Shown one piece after another: positions 47,618-56,738 of a stretch of 64,000 nucleotides of DNA (its first letter is position 1; each line of letters starts with the position of its first letter). The stretch comes from Maricaulis sp017643475 (lineage in GTDB: Bacteria > Pseudomonadota > Alphaproteobacteria > Caulobacterales > Maricaulaceae). A model generated the notes under the pieces. The model searched no databases. It saw only the letters and a list, made by a program, of their open reading frames with translations, and was not told the origin of the DNA. The DNA lies in NCBI RefSeq assembly GCF_047123815.1, contig NZ_CP138920.1, forward strand, positions 1,240,001 to 1,304,000, read 5' to 3'. The position numbers were made by a program, and so were the translations under genes.

Positions 47618-48664
47618 TCAGCCCTTGCCGGCCGGAGGCGCCGCCGACTCTCGGATCACCAGATCGTAAGGCAATCTGAGCTTTTCCGGCGGGGCGGCGT
47701 TCTTCGCTTCCGGGCCACGGACGCCCCGCTCGAGCGTCTCGATGGCGGCATTCGCCATCTCCCGGATGGGCTGGCGGATTGTCGTCAGAGGCGGCCAGAT
47801 TGCAGATGCAGTCGCCGTGTCATCGAAACCGACGACCGAGAGATCTTCCGGCACACGCAGACCGGACTGATGGATGCAGGTGATTGCACCGGCAGCCATA
47901 TCGTCGTTGCTGGCGAAAATCGCTGTCGGGCGTCGCTCCCGATCCACAAGCTTTTTCGCCGCGTGCATGCCGGAAACATAGGTAAAATCACCTTCCCCGA
48001 TCAGCTCAGGGTCCAGCGCCATCCCCCTCGCCTCGAGCGCCTGCTGGTACCCAATCAGACGCAACTCACTGGCGCGGTGGTCCGGCGGGCCCTTGATCAG
48101 CGCCACGCGTTCATGCCCCAGCCCCAGCAAATAATCGGTCATTTCACGCGCAGCGTCGGTGTCATTCATGCCAACGCTGGCGCCCGCATAGCTGTTCAGC
48201 CGTGGGCTGACGCAGACATAGGAGATGCCTGTCCGCTCAAGCACGTCGATCAATTGGGGATCGTCAGATAGTGGCGGAACGACGATCAGAGCCTGAATGC
48301 TGGTATCCAGGAAACGTCGCTCGATCAGCTCCAGGTCGACCATATTGCGATCGAGGAAGGGTTCTTCGACAATCAGATTATGCCCAAGGCGTCGGCACGT
48401 ACTCAGCGCCCCGAGCAGAAACTCGCTGAGATAGCCATAACTTGGATTTCGATAAATCAGTCCGATGAACAAGCCGGATCGGCCGGCGAGGTTACGCGCC
48501 ATCAGATTGGGACGGTAATTCAGGGCTCGCATGGCGTCCTGCACGCGGCGACGCGTGCTTTCTTTCACGAAGTCATGATTGTTCAGAACGCGTGACACCG
48601 TCATGGGAGAAACGGCTGCGAACTCAGCGACATCCTTGATGGTTGTAGTCTGCTTCTTGTTCAT
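47618..48664 (-). CDS. LacI-family transcriptional regulator 1
   Basis: 348 residues. N-terminal HTH (TIKDVAEFAAVSPMTVSRVLNN) with the hinge helix ending PNLMARNLA, then a periplasmic-binding-like effector domain with FASNDDMAAG and LSVVGFDDTA. It should repress in the absence of a sugar effector. Best candidate to bind the palindromes at 41464, 41493 and 50788. Start ATG 48664 after GGGAG. It lies between the halogenase array and the symporter, so it is inside the regulon it probably controls. Confidence 0.93.
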   Translation of the reverse strand: MNKKQTTTIKDVAEFAAVSPMTVSRVLNNHDFVKESTRRRVQDAMRALNYRPNLMARNLAGRSGLFIGLIYRNPSYGYLSEFLLGALSTCRRLGHNLIVEEPFLDRNMVDLELIERRFLDTSIQALIVVPPLSDDPQLIDVLERTGISYVCVSPRLNSYAGASVGMNDTDAAREMTDYLLGLGHERVALIKGPPDHRASELRLIGYQQALEARGMALDPELIGEGDFTYVSGMHAAKKLVDRERRPTAIFASNDDMAAGAITCIHQSGLRVPEDLSVVGFDDTATASAIWPPLTTIRQPIREMANAAIETLERGVRGPEAKNAAPPEKLRLPYDLVIRESAAPPAGKG

Positions 48665-48811
48665 TCGACTCCCGCCGTCATAACCACTTCTGTAACAGGC
48701 GATTGGTCAGCGCCTGAGCACGATCAACTCAATCAAAAACCCTGCTTTTTTTGAGAAGAACTCCCCTTCTAGTTCTCCCTGGACACACGCTCAAGGACTT
48801 ATGCGGAGCCA

Positions 48812-48840
48812 GCCTGCCCCCGGTCGTGCCGGGGACAGGC
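48812..48840 (-). terminator. hairpin after the symporter gene
   Basis: A 12-bp stem with one wobble pair and a 5-base loop, 17 bases after the symporter stop. There is no T run, so it is a weak or rho-assisted terminator, or a transcript-end stabiliser. Confidence 0.5.
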
Positions 48841-48856
48841 CCGCATTGTTCCGGCG

Positions 48857-50503
48857 CTACCAGAACCAGACGTAGATACCGATCAGCGTCGCGATGATCG
48901 CCAGGCTGGCCATGTTGAAGACCGGATCGGTCGCGAACTTGATACCAGACACGTCCACCGCCCGTGCATCTACCGGTTTACCCGTGACGATGGAGACGAG
49001 CATGCCAATCATCAGACACGCTAGGAACACGATCCAGATCCGCACCACGAACGGCAGGTCCAGCGCCTCAAGTCCAACAAGACCCAGAAGTCCCTGTCCG
49101 GCGCCACCAAGCGCGGCCGGGTTGGCCATCAGCCAGAACATGAAGGACAGCACCACCGAGCTGATGAGCAGTGCGAACGCTCCCGTCGTGTTGGTCCGCT
49201 TCCAGAAGAAGCCCAGGATGAAGACCGCCACCACGCCAGGCGCCACAAATCCGGTGTATTCCTGGATGGTCTGGAAAGCGCTCTCCATACCACCGAGGAA
49301 TGGCTGCGCCAGAACCAGCGCGATCAGCATTGCGGAGAAAGCCGTAACTCGGCCAACCGTCACATAGTGCTGTTCCGACTTCTTCGGACGGAATGAGCGG
49401 TAGAGATCCATGGTGAAGATCGTCGAGATGGAGTTCATCATGGATGCCAGCGAAGAGACAATGGCAGCAATCAGAGCTGCAAAGACAAGCCCACGAAGCC
49501 CTGTCGGGACTAGCGTCATGAGGACGCCATAGGTGCTGTCCGGGCGCGCATCAAGCGCAGCCTGGTCAAGCATTCCATTCTGCGCCAGGTGCAGGGCAGC
49601 GATGCCGGGCACGACCACGATCACCGGGATGAGAAGCTTGAGGCTGGCCGCAAAGGCCAGACCCTTGCGAGCTTCCGCGAGGCTTTTCGAACCCAGCGCC
49701 CGCTGGATGATGTACTGATTGAAACCCCAATAGGAGAAGTGCAGTACCCACAGGCCACCGAGCAGCGTCCAGATGCCGGGCAGATCGCCATAGTTGGGAT
49801 GCTCCGGACTCAGGATCATGTTGAAGTGACCAGGAATACCACTGAGCAGTGTATTGAAGCCGGCAAGCGCACCAGCGCCATCACCAACAAGCCCCAGCGC
49901 AATCCAGGTGATGAGAACTCCACCAACAATCAGCACAACGACCTGGATAATATCGGTGAAGGCTACGGCCTTGAGCCCGCCATAAAGCGAGTAGACCACT
50001 GCAAACAGGGCCAGAAGCACCATGCCCGGCAAGACCGCCAGTCCGGTCACCGCATTGATCGCGAGGCCGCCCAGCCATAGAACACTGGTCAGATTGACGG
50101 CTGTGTAGAGCGCAATCCAGAACACCGCCATGGTCGACTTGACGCCACCGCCAAACCGCTGATCGAGAAATTGCGGCATCGTATAGATGTTGCGGTCGAG
50201 GAAGATCGGCAGGAAATACTTGGCGACAACCAACAGCACAATAGCGGCCTGCCACTCATAGGCGGCAATGGCCAAACCGACGACATACCCCTGTCCGGAC
50301 TGGCCGATGATCTGTTCTGCCGAGATGTTTGCAGCAATCAGAGAGGCTCCAACCGCCCACCACGGAAGTGTCTTGCCCGCAAGAAAGTAATCCGTTGAGT
50401 CCTTGGTGTGGCCAGCTTTCTCGCGGCTTACCAGTGTCGCGATCGCGATCAGTCCGAAGGCATAGCCAAAGACAATCACGAGATCGATCATTGAAAGTGT
50501 CAT
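48857..50503 (-). CDS. sodium/sugar symporter (SSS family, vSGLT-like)
   Basis: 548 residues with about 14 membrane helices. The SSS core is recognisable: DYFLAGKTLPWWAVGASLIAANISAEQ near residue 38, and the later VYSLYGGLKAVAFTDIIQ. LIAANISAEQ and WGFNQYIIQRAL are typical of the vSGLT glucose/galactose branch. It probably imports glucose or a short beta-glucoside released in the periplasm, driven by sodium. ATG 50503 has GGGGAGA upstream. Divergent from GH9. Confidence 0.9.
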   Translation of the reverse strand: MTLSMIDLVIVFGYAFGLIAIATLVSREKAGHTKDSTDYFLAGKTLPWWAVGASLIAANISAEQIIGQSGQGYVVGLAIAAYEWQAAIVLLVVAKYFLPIFLDRNIYTMPQFLDQRFGGGVKSTMAVFWIALYTAVNLTSVLWLGGLAINAVTGLAVLPGMVLLALFAVVYSLYGGLKAVAFTDIIQVVVLIVGGVLITWIALGLVGDGAGALAGFNTLLSGIPGHFNMILSPEHPNYGDLPGIWTLLGGLWVLHFSYWGFNQYIIQRALGSKSLAEARKGLAFAASLKLLIPVIVVVPGIAALHLAQNGMLDQAALDARPDSTYGVLMTLVPTGLRGLVFAALIAAIVSSLASMMNSISTIFTMDLYRSFRPKKSEQHYVTVGRVTAFSAMLIALVLAQPFLGGMESAFQTIQEYTGFVAPGVVAVFILGFFWKRTNTTGAFALLISSVVLSFMFWLMANPAALGGAGQGLLGLVGLEALDLPFVVRIWIVFLACLMIGMLVSIVTGKPVDARAVDVSGIKFATDPVFNMASLAIIATLIGIYVWFW

Positions 50504-50544
50504 TTAATCTCCCCCGGGCGCGACGGTCTGAATTGTTTCGCCGG

Positions 50545-50560
50545 GCGTTCATTTGAACGC
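50545..50560. promoter_or_regulatory. palindrome upstream of the symporter gene
   Basis: GCGTTCATTTGAACGC, perfect 7-bp arms with a TT centre, 42 bases before the symporter start. It differs from the LacI-type sites elsewhere, so a different regulator or a promoter-proximal hairpin is possible. Confidence 0.4.
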
Positions 50561-50787
50561 AAAAACCGGTCGCATTGCCGCTTCCCAGCACAATTGTTAA
50601 CGCAACCAATTCTTCCGCGCAATGCGTGCCATCCCGCCAATTTGTCGATCCGCGCGACAAACACATCCGCTGCGAACGCCGCCTCACCGGCAATGTCATT
50701 GCGATAACACGAGCTTTAATCAAAGCGGGAACCTCCGCGCCGGCAGCCGACGGAATCAACTTGCCAAGCTGAACGCGCCAGCCGTAT

Positions 50788-50801
50788 TGTTAGCGCTATC
50801 A
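50788..50801. promoter_or_regulatory. LacI-type operator, site 3, upstream of GH9
   Basis: TGTTAGCGCTATCA matches the two sites at 41464-41506 in 11-12 of 14 positions and keeps the central CG. It is 40 bases before the GH9 start, where it would cover the promoter. Confidence 0.6.
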
Positions 50802-50840
50802 AACGGCATCGAATGCACAAACTCGAGTCACGGAAACACC

Positions 50841-52667
50841 ATGTTCGCCGCTGTAGTGGGACTTAGCCTGGGGCTTCAGCCTCTCTCGGATTGTGAGCCC
50901 ACCGGCGCGCCTGTGGCCATCGTCCTGAACCAGCTCGGCTTCGAACAACAGGGCCCGAAGACCGCGATCCTGCATTCCGCAACAACACGGCCCTTACCCT
51001 GGCAGCTTGTCGACGAAAACGGCAATATCCGGGCTGAAGGTCAGTCGCAGCCCTTCGGCCATGATGCCAGCGCCGGCGAAAGCGTGCACCGGATTGAACT
51101 GGATATTACCGGCGAGACCGGCGCGGTGTTCCAGCTGATCTCCTGCGGCGCCCGCTCTCGTCCCTTTTCCATTGGCGCAATGCCATGGGGGAGACTGGCC
51201 GAGGACAGTCTGCGCTATTTCCATCTCAATCGCCTCGGCATCGATCTGACGCCGGAGTTCACCGGCGGAGCACAATGGGCCCGCGCAGGCGGCTTCATGC
51301 AGGCCAGCGCGACCTGTTTCAGCGGCGAAGACAAGACCGGCACAGTCTGGCGAGGCTGCGGGTATGAGCTGGACACGCAGGGTGGCTGGGCTGATGCCGG
51401 TGACTATGGTCAGTATGTTGTCAATGGAGGCATCGCGGTGTGGACACTGCAATATGTCTTCGAACGTTTCCAGCAATACGGCGAACTCGCCGGGCTGGGG
51501 TGGGACGGCGACCGCCTGCCTCTCCCGGAGAGCCAGCCAGGTGTCAGCGAAATTTTGCTGGAGGCACGCTGGCAGATGGAATTCATGCTGCGGCTCCAGA
51601 TACCTGATGGCGAACACGTCTGGGTGGATGCCCGAGCAAATGGGGCCGAGGTATCGCATCCGATCGGGATCGATGGCGGCGGTCTGGTCCACCACAAACT
51701 TCACGAACGCCAGTGGCTGCCATTGCCGCTACTCCCTGCCGATGCCGACCAGCCGCGCTTCCTGATTCCGCCGTCGACGGCCGCCACACTCAATCTTGCG
51801 GCGACCGCCGCGCAGTGCAGCCGGGTCTGGCGAGAGCTGGATCCGGATTTCGCGGGACAATGCCTGACAGCGGCGAGACGCGCCTTCAATGCCGCCACGC
51901 GACACCCGGACCTTCTCGCCCGCGACACCTTCGATGGCGGAGGCGCCTATGGCGACCTGGATCTGCGCGACGAGTTCTACTGGGCGGCCACGGAATTATA
52001 TCTGGCGACGCGCGAGATGGCCTACCTGGACGCCGCGAACACCTTCCGGAGCCAGATGGATCAATGGCGACCGGTTTTCTGGGCCAATACGGAATTACTG
52101 GCTGAACTCTCAGCTCAGCTGACTGCGGGTGACACAGCCCTGCGGGCAGCCGCGAACCAGACCATCATCGACACCGCGATGCGGTATCTCGGCGACATGC
52201 AGGGCACGGGGTATCTCTATCCGCTCACTCCGGATGAGATCACATGGGGCTCAAACGCCAACCTGCTCAACCGCGCCCTTATCCTGGCCGCAGCCCATGA
52301 TATCGATCCGACGCAGGGATACCGCGACGGCGTGGTGCATGCGATGGACTATTTGCTCGGCCGCAACCCGCTTGATCAGAGCTATATCGCGGGGCACGGC
52401 GAACGCGCCATGCAACACCCCCATCATCGCTTCTGGGCCAATGGCGCCGACCCTGAATTCCCGATCGCGCCGCCGGGCGCTCTTTCAGGAGGCCCCAATC
52501 ACCGGGTGATGACAGATCCGATCGCCCGTGAAATGCGCGGGAATTGTGCACCACAAACCTGCTGGGCCGACCATGTCGACGCCTATGCCCTCAATGAGGT
52601 CGCGATCAACTGGAACGCGCCCTTGTTTGCCATCTCGGCCTTCCTGGAGGCCACTCAACAACAGTAG
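50841..52667 (+). CDS. GH9 family endoglucanase/glucosidase
   Basis: 608 residues from ATG 50841. A short hydrophobic N-terminus suggests export. An N-terminal Ig-like CelD_N domain (residues 25-115, VLNQLGFEQQGPK) precedes the (alpha/alpha)6 barrel. The catalytic Asp pair is in GGWADAGDYGQYV near 181-193, the late region has YLLGRNPLDQSY and HPHHR, and the acid Glu is in YALNEVAINWNAPL. GH9 enzymes with this arrangement cut beta-1,4 or mixed beta-1,3/1,4-glucans, some as exo-glucosidases. First of three plus-strand genes (GH9, GH3, ADPRH-like). Confidence 0.88.
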   Translation: MFAAVVGLSLGLQPLSDCEPTGAPVAIVLNQLGFEQQGPKTAILHSATTRPLPWQLVDENGNIRAEGQSQPFGHDASAGESVHRIELDITGETGAVFQLISCGARSRPFSIGAMPWGRLAEDSLRYFHLNRLGIDLTPEFTGGAQWARAGGFMQASATCFSGEDKTGTVWRGCGYELDTQGGWADAGDYGQYVVNGGIAVWTLQYVFERFQQYGELAGLGWDGDRLPLPESQPGVSEILLEARWQMEFMLRLQIPDGEHVWVDARANGAEVSHPIGIDGGGLVHHKLHERQWLPLPLLPADADQPRFLIPPSTAATLNLAATAAQCSRVWRELDPDFAGQCLTAARRAFNAATRHPDLLARDTFDGGGAYGDLDLRDEFYWAATELYLATREMAYLDAANTFRSQMDQWRPVFWANTELLAELSAQLTAGDTALRAAANQTIIDTAMRYLGDMQGTGYLYPLTPDEITWGSNANLLNRALILAAAHDIDPTQGYRDGVVHAMDYLLGRNPLDQSYIAGHGERAMQHPHHRFWANGADPEFPIAPPGALSGGPNHRVMTDPIAREMRGNCAPQTCWADHVDAYALNEVAINWNAPLFAISAFLEATQQQ

Positions 52668-52723
52668 AGAAAGAAGCCAGAGCGCCTTCGGGCCGCTTCT
52701 GCGCTGCCGAAAAAGGGGAAGAA

Positions 52724-55321
52724 ATGTCACTCAATCAATCGCGCAAGGCAACCGTGTCCGGTCTCGCATTATCTATCTCGCTCAGTCTGGCTGCCTGCCA
52801 GCTTGCGGCGACCGAGCCGGAGGAAGAATCTTCAACTACGAACGCTGAACCAACAGCGCAAGCTGCTGTCGAGCCTGTCTTTGTCGACCTGCCGGCTTCC
52901 GCGACCGCCAATCCGGACAGCTGGCCCGCCATCGAACCGCTGCCACTGGACCCGCAGGTCGAGGCACGCATCGATTCTGTTCTCGCCTTGATGACGCTGG
53001 AACAAAAAGTCGGGCAGGTCATCCAGGCTGACAGCGGGTCAGTCACGGCGGAGGAAGTGCGCCAGTATCGCCTGGGCTCGGTGCTCAGCGGCGGCAATTC
53101 GGCGCCTGGACCGGAACCCTATGCCGATGCCGAAACCTGGCTGGCAGCAGCAGATGACTATTTCAATGCCTCGATCGACACGGAGGGTGTCGAGATCGCC
53201 ATTCCGATCATCTGGGGCATTGATGCGGTGCATGGACACGCCAATTTGCGCGGCGCCGTCGTGTTTCCGCACAATATCGGCCTGGGCGCCGCCAACAACC
53301 CGGAGCTGATCGAGGAAATCTATCGCGTGACCGCGCGCGAACTGTCAGTGTCCGGGCATGACTGGACCTTCGCCCCCACGCTCGCAGTGCCACGCGATGA
53401 CCGGTGGGGACGGACCTATGAGGGCTTCTCCGAGGACCCGGAAATCGTCCGCGCCTACGGTGAACGCATTGTCTGGGGCCTGCAGGGACGTCCGGGAACA
53501 GATGAGTTCATGGCCACGGGCCGGGTCATCTCCAGTGCCAAGCACTTCCTGGCCGATGGCGGCACAGTTGACGGACGCGACCAGGGCGATGCGGTGATCA
53601 GCGAGGCGGAACTGCGCGATATTCATGCCCAGGGCTACTACTCCGCGATTCCGGCTGGCGTTCAGACCGTCATGGCTTCGTTCTCCGGCTGGAACGGCAT
53701 CCGCATGCACGGCAATCACAGCCTGCTCGAGGATGTTCTCAAGGATCGTATGGGCTTCAATGGCTTCGTGATCGGTGACTGGAATGGCCACGGCCTGATC
53801 GATGGCTGTACGGCCACCGACTGCCCAGAGAGTTTCAATGCCGGCGTGGACATGTTCATGGCGCCGGATAGCTGGCAGGAGCTGTATTACAGCACGCTGG
53901 AGCATGTGCAGGCGGGCCGCATCTCGATGGAGCGCCTGGATGATGCCGTGCGCCGCATCCTGCGCGTCAAGATTCAGTCCGGCGTATTCGAACAGGTCGC
54001 GCCCAGCCAGCGCCCGCTGGCGAATGACACCAGCGTTCTTGCCGCCGAGGAGCACCGCGCTGTCGCACGCCAGGCAGTCCGCGAATCCCTCGTTCTTCTG
54101 AAGAACGAGGACAATCTGTTGCCTCTGGATCCGGGTCTCACAGTGCTGGTAGTCGGCGATGGCGCAGACAGCATCACCAAGACGGCCGGTGGCTGGACCC
54201 TGTCCTGGCAGGGCGGTGGATACCCCAATTCGGAATTCCCGGCTGGCCAGACCATCCTGGACGGCATCCGTGAGGTGGTTGAGGCGGCCGGCGGATCGGT
54301 CGTGTTTGACGTCGAGGGCAGCGGTGATGTCGAGGCCGATGTGGTCATCGCGGTTTATGGCGAGGAACCCTATGCGGAGTTCCAGGGTGATCGCGATCAT
54401 CTCGATTTCGTACCGAACGGGTTCGACACCACCCGCCTGAACGCCTTTTCCGAAGCCGGCACACCGGTGGTCAGCGTCTTCCTTTCGGGTCGCCCGCTGT
54501 GGACCAATCCTGAGATCAATGCCTCCGATGCCTTCGTTGCCGCCTGGCTACCCGGCACCGAGGGCGGCGGGATCGCTGACATGCTGTTCCGCACGGATCC
54601 GGGTTTCGACTTCACCGGACGCCTCTCCTTCTCCTGGCCTGCGAGCGCAGTCGCCGCTGAACTCAATCGTGGCGACGCGAGTTATGCGCCCCAATTCGCC
54701 TATGGTTACGGACTGAGTTTCTCCGACACCTCCAGCGTGGGCACCCTCTCCGAGGTGTCAGGGCTTTCAGAAGAAGATCTCACCCCCAGCGGATCCTTCT
54801 TCCTGCGTGGACAGGCGATCAGCCCCTGGCGCGTGGAAACGGGTCTGGCGGGCGAGTGGACGGCGCAGGCCGACGGCCGCCTGACCTCTGACGCGATGAC
54901 GCTGGGACGCACGGATCGCATCTCCCAGGAAGACTCGCTGCAGATGACCTGGCGTCAGCCCGACGTCGGCGTTCGCCTCACGACCGAAGAGGCCTTTGAC
55001 CTCTCCCGCGAGGCCAATGGCGAGATGGAACTCTCTTTCCGTGCGCGCGGGTTTGGCAGCACGGATGTATGGGTGAATGTCGGCATGACCTGCGATAGCG
55101 GCGATGCATGCACCCATTCAGTGCCCATCCAGATCACCCAAGGCCCCTGGCGGGAGTACCGTGTCAGCCTGAGCTGTTTCAGCGAGGCGGGGATGGATCT
55201 CAGCCGGGTGTCCTCGGTCTTCGAACTGAGCCCAGACAGCGATGAGGGCGAGATCGGTCTCGGCGATATCGTGCTCGCCTCCGACACGGACGCCGCGCAG
55301 ACCTGTGGCGATGATCGCTAG
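52724..55321 (+). CDS. GH3 beta-glucosidase/exo-glucanase lipoprotein, second copy
   Basis: 865 residues. ATG 52724 has GGGGAAG upstream. Lipoprotein signal with lipobox SLAAC. Same arrangement as the GH3 at 35405: MTLEQKVGQVIQAD, AKHFLADGGTVDGRDQGD, nucleophile Asp in FVIGDWNGHG, alpha/beta sandwich and C-terminal beta domain. Both copies keep all visible catalytic residues, so they probably differ in linkage or chain-length preference. It ends within the start region of the ADPRH-like gene. Confidence 0.92.
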   Translation: MSLNQSRKATVSGLALSISLSLAACQLAATEPEEESSTTNAEPTAQAAVEPVFVDLPASATANPDSWPAIEPLPLDPQVEARIDSVLALMTLEQKVGQVIQADSGSVTAEEVRQYRLGSVLSGGNSAPGPEPYADAETWLAAADDYFNASIDTEGVEIAIPIIWGIDAVHGHANLRGAVVFPHNIGLGAANNPELIEEIYRVTARELSVSGHDWTFAPTLAVPRDDRWGRTYEGFSEDPEIVRAYGERIVWGLQGRPGTDEFMATGRVISSAKHFLADGGTVDGRDQGDAVISEAELRDIHAQGYYSAIPAGVQTVMASFSGWNGIRMHGNHSLLEDVLKDRMGFNGFVIGDWNGHGLIDGCTATDCPESFNAGVDMFMAPDSWQELYYSTLEHVQAGRISMERLDDAVRRILRVKIQSGVFEQVAPSQRPLANDTSVLAAEEHRAVARQAVRESLVLLKNEDNLLPLDPGLTVLVVGDGADSITKTAGGWTLSWQGGGYPNSEFPAGQTILDGIREVVEAAGGSVVFDVEGSGDVEADVVIAVYGEEPYAEFQGDRDHLDFVPNGFDTTRLNAFSEAGTPVVSVFLSGRPLWTNPEINASDAFVAAWLPGTEGGGIADMLFRTDPGFDFTGRLSFSWPASAVAAELNRGDASYAPQFAYGYGLSFSDTSSVGTLSEVSGLSEEDLTPSGSFFLRGQAISPWRVETGLAGEWTAQADGRLTSDAMTLGRTDRISQEDSLQMTWRQPDVGVRLTTEEAFDLSREANGEMELSFRARGFGSTDVWVNVGMTCDSGDACTHSVPIQITQGPWREYRVSLSCFSEAGMDLSRVSSVFELSPDSDEGEIGLGDIVLASDTDAAQTCGDDR

Positions 55322-56705
55322 GATGCTGGCGCTCCCGAAACGCGCCGCGATGCTGGTCACCGGCATCGCGGCCGTGGGCCTTTCAGCGTGCACCCCGACA
55401 CCAGCATCACACCAGGACGAGACGATACTGGTCCTGTCTCGCGCGGACTATGTGTCCCGGCTGCACGGTTTCTGGCTGGGACAGTCGATCGGCAACTGGA
55501 CCGGCCTGGTCACCGAGATGGACAAAATCGGCGGCGACGGCCCGCACGGCGTTTTTTATACCCGCGCGGACTGGGGACAGCCGGACCAGCCGGCGATCTG
55601 GGGCGAAGGCCAGCCGAGTGACATCTCACCGGTCATCGACTTTGTCCTGCGTCGCCCCGGCGAGACCTGGGGCGCCGACGACGACACCGATATCGAGTAT
55701 CTCTACCAGGAGGCCCTCTACCACTCCGATGCGACCGCGCTGACCGGAGAGATGATCCGGGACGCCTGGCTGACGCATATCTATGACGAGCGCGAGGAAA
55801 CGCCCTATGGCCGCGACGGTGAGGTCTGGCAGAACTATCTCTGGGTCTCCAATCAGCGCGCCCATGAATTGATGCTGGAGGGGGTCATCCCGCCGGCGAC
55901 CGGAAACGCGCAGTACAATCCCTATACCGACATGATCGACGCCCAGCTGACGACCGAGATCTTCGGGCTGTATGCACCGGGCCGGCCGGACATCGCCCGG
56001 GAACTTGGGCACCTGCCCGTGCAGACCACGGCGCGCGGGGCCGCCGAGGATGCCGCGCTGTTCTACATCACCCTGCATGCTCTGGCGGCTCGATCAGAGC
56101 CAGGCACAGCCATGGCCGAGCAGGTCCGCGCTATGGCGTTCCAAGCCCGTGAAACCCTCCGGGACGATGACTATCCCGCCGCGATGTTCGATTTCGTAGC
56201 CGCGGCCCATGCCTCCGGCCAGCCCTGGGAAGACACCCGTGACGCACTGTATGAGCGCTATCAGGTTCGTGGCGAGGATGGATACGACATCTCGGAACGC
56301 GGCTTGTACTGCAATGGATGTTTTGCCTCCGGCATCAATTTCGGCGCCAGCCTGATCAGCCTCTTTTACGGCGAGGGCGATATCCGCGAGACCATTCGTA
56401 TCGCCACACTTGCCGGATGGGACTCCGACAATCCGGCAGCGACGTGGGGCGGACTGCTCGGCTTCATGCTGGGCAGAGACGGCGTTGAGGCCGCATTTGG
56501 TATGCCGCTGTCGGAAGAGTTCGACATTCATCGGACACGGCGGAGCTTCCCGAATTCGGGGCGAGACACATTCACGGCGATGGCAGAGAAGGGACAGGCC
56601 ATTACTGAACGCGTTGTCCTGACACGTCTTGGCGGCCGCTTGAGTGATGACGGCCTCAGCTGGATTATCCCGATGCCCGGCCCAACAGAACCGCGAGACG
56701 GATAG
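55311..56705 (+). CDS. ADP-ribosylglycohydrolase-fold lipoprotein
   Basis: 464 residues from ATG 55311 (ATG 55323 also possible); the signal has lipobox GLSAC. The mature protein matches the ADP-ribosylglycohydrolase fold: GQSIGNWTG near residue 58, the metal-binding DDDTD at 123-127, and a C-terminal GWDSDNPAATWGGLLGFMLG with the second metal pair. The metal ligands are thus kept. The usual enzymes are cytoplasmic and remove ADP-ribose from proteins; a membrane-anchored periplasmic form inside a glucan locus suggests another N- or O-glycoside substrate (inference). Co-transcribed with GH9 and GH3. Confidence 0.8.
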   Translation: MIARMLALPKRAAMLVTGIAAVGLSACTPTPASHQDETILVLSRADYVSRLHGFWLGQSIGNWTGLVTEMDKIGGDGPHGVFYTRADWGQPDQPAIWGEGQPSDISPVIDFVLRRPGETWGADDDTDIEYLYQEALYHSDATALTGEMIRDAWLTHIYDEREETPYGRDGEVWQNYLWVSNQRAHELMLEGVIPPATGNAQYNPYTDMIDAQLTTEIFGLYAPGRPDIARELGHLPVQTTARGAAEDAALFYITLHALAARSEPGTAMAEQVRAMAFQARETLRDDDYPAAMFDFVAAAHASGQPWEDTRDALYERYQVRGEDGYDISERGLYCNGCFASGINFGASLISLFYGEGDIRETIRIATLAGWDSDNPAATWGGLLGFMLGRDGVEAAFGMPLSEEFDIHRTRRSFPNSGRDTFTAMAEKGQAITERVVLTRLGGRLSDDGLSWIIPMPGPTEPRDG

Positions 56706-56738
56706 GCCGGCCGGGCCTTGCCCGACCGCCCCTGCAAC

